Made by a program: the position numbers and the translations under genes. Positions 51,277 through 59,114 of a DNA stretch of 64,000 nucleotides are shown here, one piece after another (within the stretch, counting starts at the first letter, position 1; each line of letters begins with the position of its first letter). The DNA comes from an uncultured Lentisphaeria bacterium. Lineage in GTDB: Bacteria; Verrucomicrobiota; Lentisphaeria; Victivallales; UBA1829. The stretch is from contig CASDPB010000131.1 of NCBI GenBank assembly GCA_949282305.1, positions 1 to 64,000 of the forward strand, given 5' to 3'. The notes under the pieces were generated by a model that searched no databases, was not told where the DNA came from, and saw only the letters and a list, made by a program, of their open reading frames with translations.

Positions 51277-54200
51277 TCAGTCATTCAGCCGTTCCGCAAG
51301 TTTCAGCAGTTTTCTGCCGGCGGCGTCCATATTTCCCCCTGAACTGAATCCTTCCTGAATGATCTGCGAGAGTTCTTTTTCCACGGCGGAGACATCCTTG
51401 CCCGCCTTTTTCCGTTCTCCGATTTTTTTCCGGCAGAATTTTGCAAGTTTGAACTCGACAAGCCCCTGATACCATGCCTCCTGCCGACGGGACGGAGTCA
51501 GGAGGTTCAGCCGGCTGTTTTGATAGATTGTGCCGTAATCGGCAATGACCTTGCTTCCGGGGGCGGAGTCATAGGAATTGAATGCGTCTCCGCTCATGGC
51601 GAAGAGATCGTAAAAGGTCGCCGGTCCCTCGAATCCCGCGTCCAGATTTTCCCAGAACAGGTGACGGTAACGCTGAGCCTGGACACTTTTCTCGAAGATG
51701 GAATAGGTCCAGATTTCGCGTCCGCTGTTCCGGTATTCGTCGATGAGTTTCCGGTTCATCTGCGGATAGAAGGGTTCCAGAATCTCGAAGAGTTCAAAGT
51801 AGCGCTGCTGGCGCCCGTCGTCCAGTTTGTAGGGATTTGCGAACAGGCGGAAGTTCGGATCAATACTCTTGATGAACTTTCCTCCGGCGAAGGCGAAGTG
51901 AGCCTTGTCCTTGGGATTTTCCGGATCGCCGTGCGGCTCGTCGGTCGGATAGAACGCATATTGTTCATAACCGAATCCCTTTTCCTTGAGCCAGTCGCGC
52001 AGAAGGCGCAGACGCTTTGCCAGCTCCGCCTGCCATTTCGGCTGCATGAAATTGACCCATGTCCCGTCCTCCAGCTTTATCGGTGCCCAGAGGGCGAATT
52101 CCGGATAGAACTGAAGGAAGATTTCCTCCTGCGGCACTCCGTTGTCCTTCAATGCCTGAATCATTTCCTCAAGGCGCGGGAAGACCGCCTTGCCGTCTGC
52201 ATCATATTCGGGGTAATAATGATACGGCGTCGGAGTCACGCAGTTGAAACCGTATTCCTTCAATGCCCGTATGTGCCACGGGCGTTGAACCGCATAGGTC
52301 CAGCTGCGGACAAACACTTTCGAGACATCGACCGGGCTCACCCGCAGATTCAGCCTGATTTCCTTGGTCTCAAAACCGCTGAATGACGGATAGAGCCGGA
52401 CTGTCCCCGCATAGTTCCCCGGTTTCAGCGCGGAGGTGTCAATGTCCAGCCATACCATTCCGGTATTGCCGGGGGCGACGCGGAGCATACTGCCGAGCGG
52501 CAGCTCGAAAAGAGGATCGGGAATCATGGCTCCGCCGTGGAGCTCGATGAATGCCGTTTCGCGGAAACGCACCAGCGGTTCCAGATTTTTCGAGTTCTTG
52601 TCCGCGGTGAAGGACAGATTTGTCATGAGGGCGCGGGAGGAAAGGTTGGTGACGAGAAATGCCGTGATTGCGCGTGCGCCTTTGGCTGTTTCCAGATTCA
52701 GCGTATTCAGCTCCCTTGTGCCGAACGGAATCTTGCGGTCCGGACCGAAATTCGCCCAGATGTCATCCTGCCAGACAAAGTGTGTTTTCCCTTTGTTGAC
52801 CGCCTGGATCACCATGTTGGCGACCATTCCGAGCCGGTTGTGAAGCGCCGTCCAGTTTTTGAGCGATTCTCCTTTTTGCTGAACGTCCTGTTTGAATTTC
52901 GCAAGAGCGTTTTCCGCCGGACGGTTCGGTTTCGGAAGCGCTTTCAGCTCCGCTTCCAGAGGCTTTGCCAGGTTTGAGAAGTAGGCGCTTCTGCTTCCGA
53001 AGACGAATTTTCCGAAACGGTCCGGCGCGAGGAAACTGGTTCCGACCGGCGCCCAGCTGCTGAGCCCGCCGCAGGTCGCGCCTTCCCGTGCGAAGTTGCC
53101 GGTCCAGACGCTTCCCGGCACCGGAGCCGTTTTTCCGAAAACGGCAAGCGGAAGCGCCAGCTCAATGTCGAATGTATTGGCGGAGCGTGACGCCGCGATT
53201 TGCAATCCTGCCGGCGTCCAGGCTTCGCTTTTTCCGTTGGATGCGTGTTTCTTCCCCTGCCATGCACCGTTTGCGTTGACGAGAAGCTGGTAATAAGCAT
53301 CGCTGTCTGCCGGGCGCAGGAAGAATTCCACGCAGTCGTCCAGCCAGATGTCTTCTCCGGTTTTCTGCTTCGCGCGCGGTTCCGTTCCCGCCGGATACGG
53401 GGAGCGGATTGCGGCGTAAAGGGTGTCGTCGGAGTAGAGCATGGCACCGGTGGATGCGGTCTTCTGAAATTTGGAGTCGGCTGTCTCCCACTGTCCGTTG
53501 ATGCTCTGGCTCATGGCGCCGAGCACAAGGAACGGGGCGCTCCACTCCGCCGATTTCCAGCAGGAGTCGTCCAGGCTGCCGTCGATCTCAGGGGCTGCGT
53601 CTGTCTTTTTCAGCAGAAGATTGGCGTCTGCGCGTGATGCCGTGCCGTTCTCCTGCGTATTGTCTTCCTCCATCGGTGTTTCCGCCGGCAAGTCCATGAT
53701 CTTCAAGCCTGCGATGAGCCCATCGAACGGTTCTCCGATGTTGCAGCCCCAATAGGAATACCCGACTGTCGCAAACGGATGGTGGATGTCTACCGGAGGC
53801 TCTTTGAAATCGGAAAAGCTCATGGCGCCGTTGTCCTCTTTCAGCAGTTTGCCGTCCAGATAGATTCGCGCCATTCCGCCGGAACGCACCGTCACGCGCA
53901 GGGTATGGAAACTGCCGGGCTGAAGTGCCGCGGGTGCGGTTTCCAGGGAGAATTTTCTTTTTTCCTGTTTGTTGTCGATATTGAAGAGAATTCCGAAACG
54001 GGAACCGGGCATGAGATAGATTCCGAAGTAGGCGCGTCCCCATGTGCTTTCCTGATAAGAGAACAGCGTCATTTTCCGCGACGGCGGCGCATTCAGCTTG
54101 AATGTGATGTCGATCGCCGCAGAGGAGTTCGACAGCTTGCCGAAATAGGCGCGATGCCCCTTTCCCGGTCCGCAGACCAGGGCGCCGCCTCCGTTGACGC

Positions 54201-54381
54201 CGCCTTCGGGCAGATAATCATTGCAGGTGACGGTTCCTTTCCGCTTGGAATCCGTACTTTGAAAAGACCACGTTTTGCCCTTTTGCGTTCCGTTTCGGAA
54301 ATCCCATTGCAGTTCCGGCTGTGCTCCGGCTGTGATGAGAGTAAAGAGGAACAGGGCGGCGCAGGAAAGTGTTTTTCTCAT
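51277..54381 (-). CDS. Second secreted LamG-CBM9-DUF4091 glycan-active protein
   Basis: A protein of 1034 residues with a signal peptide (residues 1-20). Residues about 25-235 are LamG-like (GSFHTLRVTVRSGGMARIYLDGKLL). Residues about 255-470 are CBM9-like (APEIDGSLDDSCWKSAEWSAPF ... DIWLDDCVEFFLRP). A linker follows, and residues about 700-1020 are DUF4091 (FVRSWTYAVQRPWHIRALKEYGFN, YAFYPTDEPHGDPENPKDKA, then DLFAMSGDAFNSYDSAPGSK). TDEP is a plausible catalytic-acid segment. It has the same domain order as the protein at 37756-41262 but only distant sequence likeness. It is last in a LacI-pseudopilin-enzyme unit. Confidence 0.88.
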   Translation of the reverse strand: MRKTLSCAALFLFTLITAGAQPELQWDFRNGTQKGKTWSFQSTDSKRKGTVTCNDYLPEGGVNGGGALVCGPGKGHRAYFGKLSNSSAAIDITFKLNAPPSRKMTLFSYQESTWGRAYFGIYLMPGSRFGILFNIDNKQEKRKFSLETAPAALQPGSFHTLRVTVRSGGMARIYLDGKLLKEDNGAMSFSDFKEPPVDIHHPFATVGYSYWGCNIGEPFDGLIAGLKIMDLPAETPMEEDNTQENGTASRADANLLLKKTDAAPEIDGSLDDSCWKSAEWSAPFLVLGAMSQSINGQWETADSKFQKTASTGAMLYSDDTLYAAIRSPYPAGTEPRAKQKTGEDIWLDDCVEFFLRPADSDAYYQLLVNANGAWQGKKHASNGKSEAWTPAGLQIAASRSANTFDIELALPLAVFGKTAPVPGSVWTGNFAREGATCGGLSSWAPVGTSFLAPDRFGKFVFGSRSAYFSNLAKPLEAELKALPKPNRPAENALAKFKQDVQQKGESLKNWTALHNRLGMVANMVIQAVNKGKTHFVWQDDIWANFGPDRKIPFGTRELNTLNLETAKGARAITAFLVTNLSSRALMTNLSFTADKNSKNLEPLVRFRETAFIELHGGAMIPDPLFELPLGSMLRVAPGNTGMVWLDIDTSALKPGNYAGTVRLYPSFSGFETKEIRLNLRVSPVDVSKVFVRSWTYAVQRPWHIRALKEYGFNCVTPTPYHYYPEYDADGKAVFPRLEEMIQALKDNGVPQEEIFLQFYPEFALWAPIKLEDGTWVNFMQPKWQAELAKRLRLLRDWLKEKGFGYEQYAFYPTDEPHGDPENPKDKAHFAFAGGKFIKSIDPNFRLFANPYKLDDGRQQRYFELFEILEPFYPQMNRKLIDEYRNSGREIWTYSIFEKSVQAQRYRHLFWENLDAGFEGPATFYDLFAMSGDAFNSYDSAPGSKVIADYGTIYQNSRLNLLTPSRRQEAWYQGLVEFKLAKFCRKKIGERKKAGKDVSAVEKELSQIIQEGFSSGGNMDAAGRKLLKLAERLND

Positions 54382-54401
54382 AAGATTTTCTCTTTCAATG
54401 T

Positions 54402-55217
54402 TTACCGATCATAGCGGATATGTTCTGTCGTTGCAAGGTAATACAGTTTGTTCCCGTAAACATACTGTGCCCGGAAGGAGGAGACATTTCCGCCGATATG
54501 GAGCATGTTCACATTGCCCCGGTGCCAGTCGTGGGGAACGCTTGAACCGTCTCCGGGAGAATAGCCGTTCGGGATCATGAGCGTACCGGAATATATGTAT
54601 TTCGTTGTGCTTGCACCATCGCTGATATACCACTTTTTGCTGGCGGATTTGACGTCGGCAAAGCGGAACCAGTTCTTGTTGGATTCCGCCTCGCCGAAAT
54701 ACCAGGGATTCTTATGGAGCACAGCGCTGCTGACGCAGTAACTGTTTAATCCCCAATACATTCGGGAAAACATGTTTGATGTTCCGAGAGACATGGAAGG
54801 GCAGAAAAACGTTTTGGCTCCGTTCGTTACTGCATCCGGACCTCCGCGTTTGTAGAACTTCGTATATCCCAGGGCATTGAAAACCATGTAATAAGTATAT
54901 TTATTGTTTCCGTCCCCGAAAACATCGCTTGCCGGCGGCAGGGTGATTTTCTCCTTTGTTGATCTGAGGTTGTCCGGAACAATATAATCATAGTAGTCAT
55001 TGCCGTAAAACTGCGAAAAGGTCCCGATGGTTTTCAGATTGTTGATGCAGGTGACGGAATGCGCCTTGAGTTTTGCCTTGTTCAAAGCGGGCAGGAGCAT
55101 GGCGGCGAGAATGGCGATGATCGCTATAACGACCAGAAGTTCAATCAGTGTGAATAACCTGAAAACACGGGAGGAAGTTTCCTTTTCCCATGGCGTTGCG
55201 TTTTCCCGGTGCATCAT
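54402..55217 (-). CDS. Pseudopilin of the LacI/DUF4091 unit
   Basis: A protein of 271 residues. A leader of about 21 residues precedes [24 protein letters not shown] with Glu5 and [20 protein letters not shown]. The C-terminus contains [18 protein letters not shown], where the usual DGHV is changed to GGNV, so the family motif is degenerate. Cleavage would occur after Leu, not Gly. It begins 17 bases after the LacI gene stop and ends 20 bases before the enzyme gene. Two ATGs in a row open it, with AGGAAAGGA upstream. Confidence 0.82.
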   Translation of the reverse strand: MMHRENATPWEKETSSRVFRLFTLIELLVVIAIIAILAAMLLPALNKAKLKAHSVTCINNLKTIGTFSQFYGNDYYDYIVPDNLRSTKEKITLPPASDVFGDGNNKYTYYMVFNALGYTKFYKRGGPDAVTNGAKTFFCPSMSLGTSNMFSRMYWGLNSYCVSSAVLHKNPWYFGEAESNKNWFRFADVKSASKKWYISDGASTTKYIYSGTLMIPNGYSPGDGSSVPHDWHRGNVNMLHIGGNVSSFRAQYVYGNKLYYLATTEHIRYDR

Positions 55218-55234
55218 TTTCTGTTCCTTTCCTG

Positions 55235-56233
55235 TTATATTTTTCTGATGATTGCTTTCGAGCAGACGATCCGTTCCAGATCGCCGGTCTTGTCCATTTC
55301 CCCGACAAGGGCTTCCGTTATCTCCTCGACCGCATGTTCCGCCGAGGAGATCGGGAGGTAATGAGTCCTGACCGCGTGGATGTTGTTGAAGCCGGCGACG
55401 AGGACGTCGGTTCCGACCCTGCGCCCGGTTTCCATCAGATACCGGACGCCGCCGACGGCAAAGTAATCGGAAAGATAGAAGAAACCGGAAATGGACGGAT
55501 CCTGTTCCAGCGCCTCCCGTGTCTTTTCATAGCCGATCTGCGCAAAGGTGTCGATGTCGTCATGCTCCTTGAGATCGCCGAGATTCACGTAATAACGCTC
55601 CAGGAGCTCCTGTTCCTGCGCTTCCGGGAAAATCCGCTTCAGCCCCTGGAGCCGTTCGCTGTTGGCGGGATGCCCCAGGAAAAAGCGGAAATTCGACCTG
55701 CCTTCGCGCAGGAAGAAACGGATGATCTCTTCACAGGAGTCGGAGAGATCCTGCACGATGTTCCGGTGGAAGGAGGTCACATAGCCGATGACGGTCTTTT
55801 TGTGTTTCAGGATTTCCTGCTCCACTTTCCTTCCGCCGACGGGATCGCCGATTGCGATGAAACAGTCCACACCCCGGTTGACCAGGTCCCGGACGGTTTG
55901 AAGATTTTTCTCCTCGCTGTCGCTGAGAGTTACCAGGTAGGCGCCGTATCCTTTCAGTTCCAGCTTGTCCAGCAGCCGGATAATCATCGCCTGAATGTGT
56001 TCCTCCAGCGTGATCCGGTGCATGCCGAGCAGGACGCCGACGGTCCGCGTTTTGTCACCGCGGAGGAGCTTGTGCCCGAAATTCTGCTTGTAGCCGAGTT
56101 CGGAGGCGAGGGCGAATACACGCCGGCGTGTCTCCTCGGAACTGAAATCGTTCGCCTTCCGGTTCAGTATCTGCGAAACCGTGGACTGCGAGAGTCCCGC
56201 CCGTTCCGCAATGATTTTCAACATGCCAGCCAT
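55235..56233 (-). CDS. LacI-family transcriptional regulator
   Basis: A protein of 332 residues. Residues 4-60 are a LacI helix-turn-helix and hinge ([44 protein letters not shown]). The rest is a sugar-binding-protein-like sensor ([53 protein letters not shown]). It opens the unit with a pseudopilin and a DUF4091 enzyme and probably represses it until a sugar is bound. A consensus promoter and an imperfect palindrome lie directly upstream, which points to autoregulation. Confidence 0.93.
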   Translation of the reverse strand: MAGMLKIIAERAGLSQSTVSQILNRKANDFSSEETRRRVFALASELGYKQNFGHKLLRGDKTRTVGVLLGMHRITLEEHIQAMIIRLLDKLELKGYGAYLVTLSDSEEKNLQTVRDLVNRGVDCFIAIGDPVGGRKVEQEILKHKKTVIGYVTSFHRNIVQDLSDSCEEIIRFFLREGRSNFRFFLGHPANSERLQGLKRIFPEAQEQELLERYYVNLGDLKEHDDIDTFAQIGYEKTREALEQDPSISGFFYLSDYFAVGGVRYLMETGRRVGTDVLVAGFNNIHAVRTHYLPISSAEHAVEEITEALVGEMDKTGDLERIVCSKAIIRKI

Positions 56234-56274
56234 ATTTCCGCCCTGATGTTCTTCTTCTTCTTACAAATCTGTTG

Positions 56275-56300
56275 ACGAATTTTTCTTATGAAATTTTCGT
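56275..56300. promoter_or_regulatory. Candidate LacI-type operator
   Basis: ACGAATTTTT and AAATTTTCGT are imperfect inverted arms (8 of 10 matching) around six bases, just downstream of the -10 box of the lacI-type promoter. A protein bound here would block transcription of the unit. Confidence 0.5.
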
Positions 56301-56311
56301 ATCTGTTTTTA

Positions 56312-56340
56312 ATTATAAGCGAAAACCCCTGCTTTGTCAA
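56312..56340 (-). promoter_or_regulatory. Consensus promoter of the LacI-pseudopilin-DUF4091 unit
   Basis: On the minus strand TTGACA (56335-56340) and TATAAT (56312-56317) with a 17-base spacer are perfect sigma-70 consensus boxes. The expected start site falls at about 56305, next to the palindrome. Confidence 0.85.
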
Positions 56341-56573
56341 GGGGAGCTCCGAAGAAAATTGAAAAAATCTGTCCTCCGGCAATTGAAGAATCAGGACATG
56401 GTTCCCGGAACTGTTTTGCCGCAATTTATGCAGTCCGGCTTGAAAAATCCGCATACCGGGTGTCTATTAATGGCTCGCAAAATTTTCAGAAACGACCCGC
56501 CGCGAGTCTGGAGAAGAGTTCTTCCGCGGATTTCACGACGAGCTTGAATGCAAGATCAGGAGGTATCGTCATA

Positions 56574-57752
56574 ATGTATCCGCGCATTTATCTGGCCATT
56601 GACAACTGTTTCGCTTCAAAACGCTGGTCCGCGCCGGCGGATTGGATGAAAGTCATTTCCAACGCCGGCATTTATTATGTGGAAGCCAGTGCCGACAACG
56701 AGTGCGATCCGCTTTATTCGGGGGACGATTTTCTCAAGGACTGGTGCCGTGACGTCAAGGCGCATTCCGCAAAGACCGGCGTCAAGGTCATGAATCTCTA
56801 TTCCGGGCATGGAACCTACGCGACTCTCGGACTTGCCTGTTTCGATTCTCGTGTCCGGGACCGCATGCAGCATCAGTGGCTTGAAGCCATGATCCGGAGC
56901 GCGGCGGAGCTCAAGGCGGGGCTCGGCTTCTTCTGTCATGCGTTCGACCAGCGCACACTTCAGAATCCGGAACTTTACGAGGCGGCGATGAACGATTTGA
57001 GAAGACGTCTTGCCGAGCTTGCCGCATTTGCGAAAACGCATGGCGTTGATTCCGTCGGCGTGGAGCAGATGTATACGCCGCATCAGGTTCCGTGGACCAT
57101 TGAATCCGCGCGGGACATGCTTCGCCGGATTCATCAGTGCAACGGAAGCAATTTCTATCTGACCATTGACACCGGACATCAGTCCGGGCAGTATAAGTTC
57201 CGCCGTCCCACGCTGGAGACCGTCCGGAAAGCGGTGGAATCCATCCAGGCGGATGGCCGTATCGGGCATGTCTATCTGGGGTGCGACAAGGCGTATCAGA
57301 CGGCCCGTGAGATGGCGGAAAAGGGGGAAAGCGCGGAAAAAATTCTGGATGCCGTCACTGCGGCAAACGAAGCGTATCCCCATCTGTTTTCCACGGAGCG
57401 CGACAGCGACACTTACAGCTGGCTTTCCGAGCTCGGCTGTTTTTCCCCGATCGTGCATCTCCAGCAGACGGACGGCAAATCTTCGGCGCATCAGCCGTTC
57501 GATGCGAAATGCAATGCCGCCGGCATCATCAAAGGCGAAAAACTCCTTCCCGCAATCGCGGAAGCCTACCGGAAGGAGTTTGCCGACATGCCGGAGAAAT
57601 GCCCTGAAATCTGCCTGACTCTGGAAGTTTTTGCCGGAACTGCGGAATTGCCGGTCGATATTCTGAACAAAGTCAAAGATTCCGCCGCATACTGGCGCCA
57701 GTTCATCCCCGAGGACGGTATGCCTCTGGATGAATTGCTGAAACGCCTTTGA
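56574..57752 (+). CDS. Sugar phosphate isomerase/epimerase-like TIM-barrel protein
   Basis: A protein of 392 residues with the xylose-isomerase-like barrel pattern: IYLAIDNCFASKRW, YYVEASADNECDPLY, VKVMNLYSGHGTYATLG, VDSVGVEQMYTPHQVPWT with the first metal-type Glu, FYLTIDTGHQ with Asp and His, FSPIVHLQQTDG and a late Glu in EICLTLEVF. These residues suit a divalent-metal isomerase or epimerase acting on a sugar or sugar phosphate. No signal peptide. A CAGGAGG site precedes the ATG. It is divergent from the LacI unit and may process its products. Confidence 0.85.
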   Translation: MYPRIYLAIDNCFASKRWSAPADWMKVISNAGIYYVEASADNECDPLYSGDDFLKDWCRDVKAHSAKTGVKVMNLYSGHGTYATLGLACFDSRVRDRMQHQWLEAMIRSAAELKAGLGFFCHAFDQRTLQNPELYEAAMNDLRRRLAELAAFAKTHGVDSVGVEQMYTPHQVPWTIESARDMLRRIHQCNGSNFYLTIDTGHQSGQYKFRRPTLETVRKAVESIQADGRIGHVYLGCDKAYQTAREMAEKGESAEKILDAVTAANEAYPHLFSTERDSDTYSWLSELGCFSPIVHLQQTDGKSSAHQPFDAKCNAAGIIKGEKLLPAIAEAYRKEFADMPEKCPEICLTLEVFAGTAELPVDILNKVKDSAAYWRQFIPEDGMPLDELLKRL

Positions 57753-57764
57753 AGATTACGGTTT

Positions 57765-57794
57765 CCGGAGCCGGAGCTGAATTTCCGGCTCCGG
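57765..57794. terminator. Hairpin between convergent genes
   Basis: CCGGAGCCGG and CCGGCTCCGG form a perfect 10-base stem around ten bases. It sits in the 44-base gap between two convergent genes. T-runs are poor, so it may act as a two-way transcription barrier and not as a standard terminator. Confidence 0.5.
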
Positions 57795-57796
57795 CG

Positions 57797-58483
57797 TCAT
57801 GGCTGCTGTTTGATTTTGAAATCGTAAAAACGGTTCCTGCCTTCACAGCCGATGATTCCCGCATAATAGGAGTCGGGCAGATTGTTGTCCGCATAGCCGA
57901 ACGTTCTGCCGTCGCAGGTGACGGTCATGACTTTTCCGTGTTTCGTACAGGACAGCCTTACCTGAAGATTATAGCGCTTTCCCGGCAGGAATTCCGCTTC
58001 AAGAAATGCCGCTCTGCGCCAGGCGGGTCTGCCGTTCCTGTAGGTGTGATGCCAGATGTTGATTCCTTCGTTGAACAGCACGACTTCATAATGTTCGCGG
58101 TGTTCCGCTTCGCCTCTGGCATTCCTGCCGATTTCTCCGGCAATGACGATCAGCGGCGCCATGCGGTGATCGAAACTCATTGTGGAGGAGATCAGGCTGT
58201 CGCCCGTGAATTTTCTGTTGAGCATGATACAGGAATAAACTTCCGCCCCGTGCTTCCTGAGAAGGACGTCGTCGGGCAGGTCGGGCGTTTTGTTGGTGAT
58301 GTGATCGTCCATCTGGAGCATTTCGCCCATATAGTCGAAACGGGGACTTTTCACGGGAATCCACGCCCCCGTGTCCCACTTGCCCCGTTCAAATGTGGTG
58401 GAATACTCCTCCGCCTGAACCGCCCCTGTGCAGCAACACAGGGAAACGGCGAGGGCGCGGGACACGTTTCCGGCTCTGCCCAT
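57797..58483 (-). CDS. Exported protein with a concanavalin-like fold
   Basis: A protein of 228 residues when started at MGRAGNVSRALAVSLCCCTGAVQAEE, which is a signal peptide with a GAAAGAAAGA stretch upstream; a start at 58522 is also open. The mature part is beta-rich (YSTTFERGKWDTGAWIPV, SSTMSFDHRMAPLIVIAGE, HYEVVLFNEGINIWHH, YNLQVRLSCTKHGKVMTVTCDGRTFGY) and resembles the jelly-roll domains of DUF1080-type proteins that bind glycans. Function is unknown. It is the last gene after ydbH-ynbE-ydbL on the same strand. Confidence 0.65.
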   Translation of the reverse strand: MGRAGNVSRALAVSLCCCTGAVQAEEYSTTFERGKWDTGAWIPVKSPRFDYMGEMLQMDDHITNKTPDLPDDVLLRKHGAEVYSCIMLNRKFTGDSLISSTMSFDHRMAPLIVIAGEIGRNARGEAEHREHYEVVLFNEGINIWHHTYRNGRPAWRRAAFLEAEFLPGKRYNLQVRLSCTKHGKVMTVTCDGRTFGYADNNLPDSYYAGIIGCEGRNRFYDFKIKQQP

Positions 58484-58506
58484 TCTTTCTTTCTTGTATT
58501 TTCCGG

Positions 58507-58875
58507 TTATTTCTTTACCCACTTGCCATCTTTCTGGATGTATTCGCCGGGTCTGGCGATCTGTGCCAGCCTGGCGGCTCTCTGGGAGGCGACGACTTCG
58601 ACGGATACATTCTCCTTTTTTGCGATGTAGGCGTAGACGGTTTTCCTGTCTGCGTTTTCCGCTTTGACCACAGCGTCCGCCTGCGGGGTGCTCTTGCCGC
58701 CGACAAAGGCGAGATAGCCTTTGGAGTCTTCCCCGATTACGCCGGCCTTTTTAAGTTCGATGATCTGCGGGATGCGCTGCTTCATGCGTGTCCGGATGTC
58801 CTGCGCGTTTGCGGACGGGATCAGAAATGCGCCGGCCATGAGGGCCGCCGAGAGAAATACGAGCATTTTTTTCAT
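58507..58875 (-). CDS. ydbL: YdbL-family (DUF1318) periplasmic protein
   Basis: A protein of 122 residues with a signal peptide (MKKMLVFLSAALMAGAFLIPSANA) and the DUF1318 body: TRMKQRIPQIIELKKAGVIGEDSKGYLAF, then ENADRKTVYAYIAKKENVSVEVVASQRAARLAQIARPGEYIQ. In E. coli ydbH-ynbE-ydbL form an operon in which YdbH and YnbE build a bridge for lipid transport between the membranes and YdbL modulates it. The same gene order here supports the assignment. Confidence 0.9.
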   Translation of the reverse strand: MKKMLVFLSAALMAGAFLIPSANAQDIRTRMKQRIPQIIELKKAGVIGEDSKGYLAFVGGKSTPQADAVVKAENADRKTVYAYIAKKENVSVEVVASQRAARLAQIARPGEYIQKDGKWVKK

Positions 58876-58901
58876 GATGATGTTCCTTTCCTGAATTGAA
58901 A

Positions 58902-59102
58902 TTACTGTGCCGCTGCTTTATCGAGATCGCTGAAGTAGTCGTCAAGCGCCTTGTCCACTTTGACGTTGACGTCGATCGTGATGTGGACGGGTTTGATTTC
59001 GCTTTCCGTTTTGATCTCGTGATGTGTCCAGCAACCAGTGCAGAGCCCGGCGAGAACGATTGCCGCAAATGCGGTTACAGCATACATTTTCTTCATTTGC
59101 AA
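58902..59102 (-). CDS. ynbE: YnbE-like small lipoprotein
   Basis: A protein of 66 residues with a lipoprotein-type signal ending LAGLCTGC; the position three before the Cys is itself Cys, an unusual lipobox. The mature part has HHEIKTESEIKPVHITIDVNVKVDKALDDYFSDLD, which fits the YnbE strand that pairs with YdbH. It would be anchored in the outer membrane as the far end of a lipid bridge. It lies 12 bases after ydbH and 26 bases before ydbL. Confidence 0.85.
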   Translation of the reverse strand: MQMKKMYAVTAFAAIVLAGLCTGCWTHHEIKTESEIKPVHITIDVNVKVDKALDDYFSDLDKAAAQ

Positions 59103-59114
59103 ACCTCCTTGGTA

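Noticed and set aside
37756-54381. Segmental duplication explaining the two DUF4091 loci
   Set aside because: Domain order is shared, but the regulators are of different families and the enzymes and pseudopilins differ in length and sequence throughout.
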